Origin: Rubellimicrobium mesophilum DSM 19309
GTDB taxonomy: Bacteria > Pseudomonadota > Alphaproteobacteria > Rhodobacterales > Rhodobacteraceae
Direction of reading: 5' to 3'
Length of the DNA: 64,000 bases
NCBI RefSeq assembly: GCF_000600335.2
Contig: NZ_KK088553.1
Coordinates: forward strand, 1 to 64,000
Below, in pieces: positions 63,624-64,000 of the stretch. A program made the translations under genes and the position numbers. The notes beneath the pieces are model-generated. The model made no database searches. It worked only from the letters and a program-made list of their open reading frames with translations, and had not been told where the DNA came from. Within the stretch, counting starts at the first letter, position 1; each line of letters opens with the position of its first letter.

Positions 63624-64000
63624 TCAGCCCGGCCCCAGGATGTCCGGCGTCCTCCACCCCAGGTGCTGCCCGCCGTCCACGAGCAGCAGCTCTCCCGTCA
63701 CCGCCTTGGCGTCGAGGAGGTAGCCCAGCGCCGCCACGATGTCCTCGGGGTTGGAGCCCCGCCCCAGCACCGTCGCGGCGCGCTGGCGGGCGAAGTGGCT
63801 CTCGCTCTGCCGATGCCCCCGGACCGTCGGCCCCGGCCCGATCCCGTTGACCCGCACCCGGGGCGCCAGCGCCTGCGCCGCCGTCTGCGTCAGCGTCCAG
63901 AGCCCCGCTTTGGCCAGGGTGTAGGTCATGAACTCCGGCGTCAGCTTCCGCACCCGCTGGTCGATCATGTTGACCACGAGACCCTGCGCCACCGGCTCGC
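63624..64000 (-). CDS. SDR-family oxidoreductase (pteridine reductase/FolM-like), 5' end outside window
   Basis: The frame is open to the window edge and ends at 63624. The visible 125 residues include VVNMIDQRVRKLTPEFMTYTLAKAGLWTLTQ, with the SDR Tyr-x3-Lys active site in YTLAK, then VRVNGIGPGPTVRG and the C-terminal GELLLVDGGQHLGW. The RQRAATVLGRG region resembles dihydromonapterin or pteridine reductase-like SDRs. The cofactor loop lies outside the window. In this lineage such a gene is commonly placed next to uvrC. Confidence 0.85.
   Translation of the reverse strand, partial: EPVAQGLVVNMIDQRVRKLTPEFMTYTLAKAGLWTLTQTAAQALAPRVRVNGIGPGPTVRGHRQSESHFARQRAATVLGRGSNPEDIVAALGYLLDAKAVTGELLLVDGGQHLGWRTPDILGPG

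Noticed and set aside
1-64000. CRISPR array or rRNA operon
   Set aside because: No regularly spaced identical repeats with unique spacers and no conserved rRNA sequence was seen; the repeat clusters are REP-like.

Overview
The window is GC-rich (close to 70% by eye) and carries an alphaproteobacterial, most likely Rhodobacterales (Paracoccus/Roseobacter-type), chromosome segment. The evidence is the petABC (Rieske, cytochrome b, cytochrome c1) operon, the linked moaE-moaD-pgsA-uvrC block, phaA-phaB, a thiamine ABC transporter behind a TPP riboswitch, and a dense carnitine/betaine catabolic region. I cannot name the genus from sequence alone.

Layout. 1-7385 is an accessory patch: the tail of an IS5-family element, a broken helicase/restriction gene, complete IS5, IS630 and IS66 elements with readable ends, and a BrnT/HTH toxin-antitoxin pair. 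It lies on the 3' side of the first of two tRNA-Lys genes (7386-7595, minus strand), as expected for a tRNA-associated island. 7678-18010 is housekeeping: dapF, mtaB, a DUF1428 protein, an outer-membrane barrel, petABC with a strong terminator, and thiBPQ with its riboswitch. 18111-27754 holds two convergent gene sets. The plus strand has an aldo/keto reductase, a quinone reductase, a 2-hydroxyacid dehydrogenase, a GH4 glycosidase and a cupin. The minus strand has a carbohydrate ABC transporter, an unknown 115-residue protein and two NodB-like paralogues. A six-PAS hybrid histidine kinase and an oligopeptide-type ABC transporter follow (27870-36925).

37463-51481 looks like a coherent quaternary-amine pathway. 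A GlxA/CdhR-type regulator diverges from an operon for a BKACE (DUF849) enzyme, a carnitine dehydrogenase-thioesterase fusion, an acyl-CoA dehydrogenase, an ADP-forming acyl-CoA synthetase and a CaiD-type hydratase, which together could convert gamma-butyrobetaine and carnitine to glycine betaine. A convergent operon encodes an MttB-family methyltransferase and two 813-residue FAD/GcvT (dimethylglycine/sarcosine dehydrogenase-like) proteins, which could demethylate betaine stepwise. An XRE-cupin regulator diverges from it. 52222-55510 has an AruI-like ThDP enzyme, a SnoaL-like protein and an iron-type alcohol dehydrogenase. A repeat-rich gap, phaB/phaA, an EAL protein, moaE-moaD-pgsA, uvrC and a partial SDR gene complete the window.

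Quality note: seven otherwise intact genes, including essential petB, are broken by indels of one base (in one case one or two), several of them in runs of G or C. This looks more like sequencing or assembly error than real gene decay. Those genes are listed as pseudogenes with the shift located.
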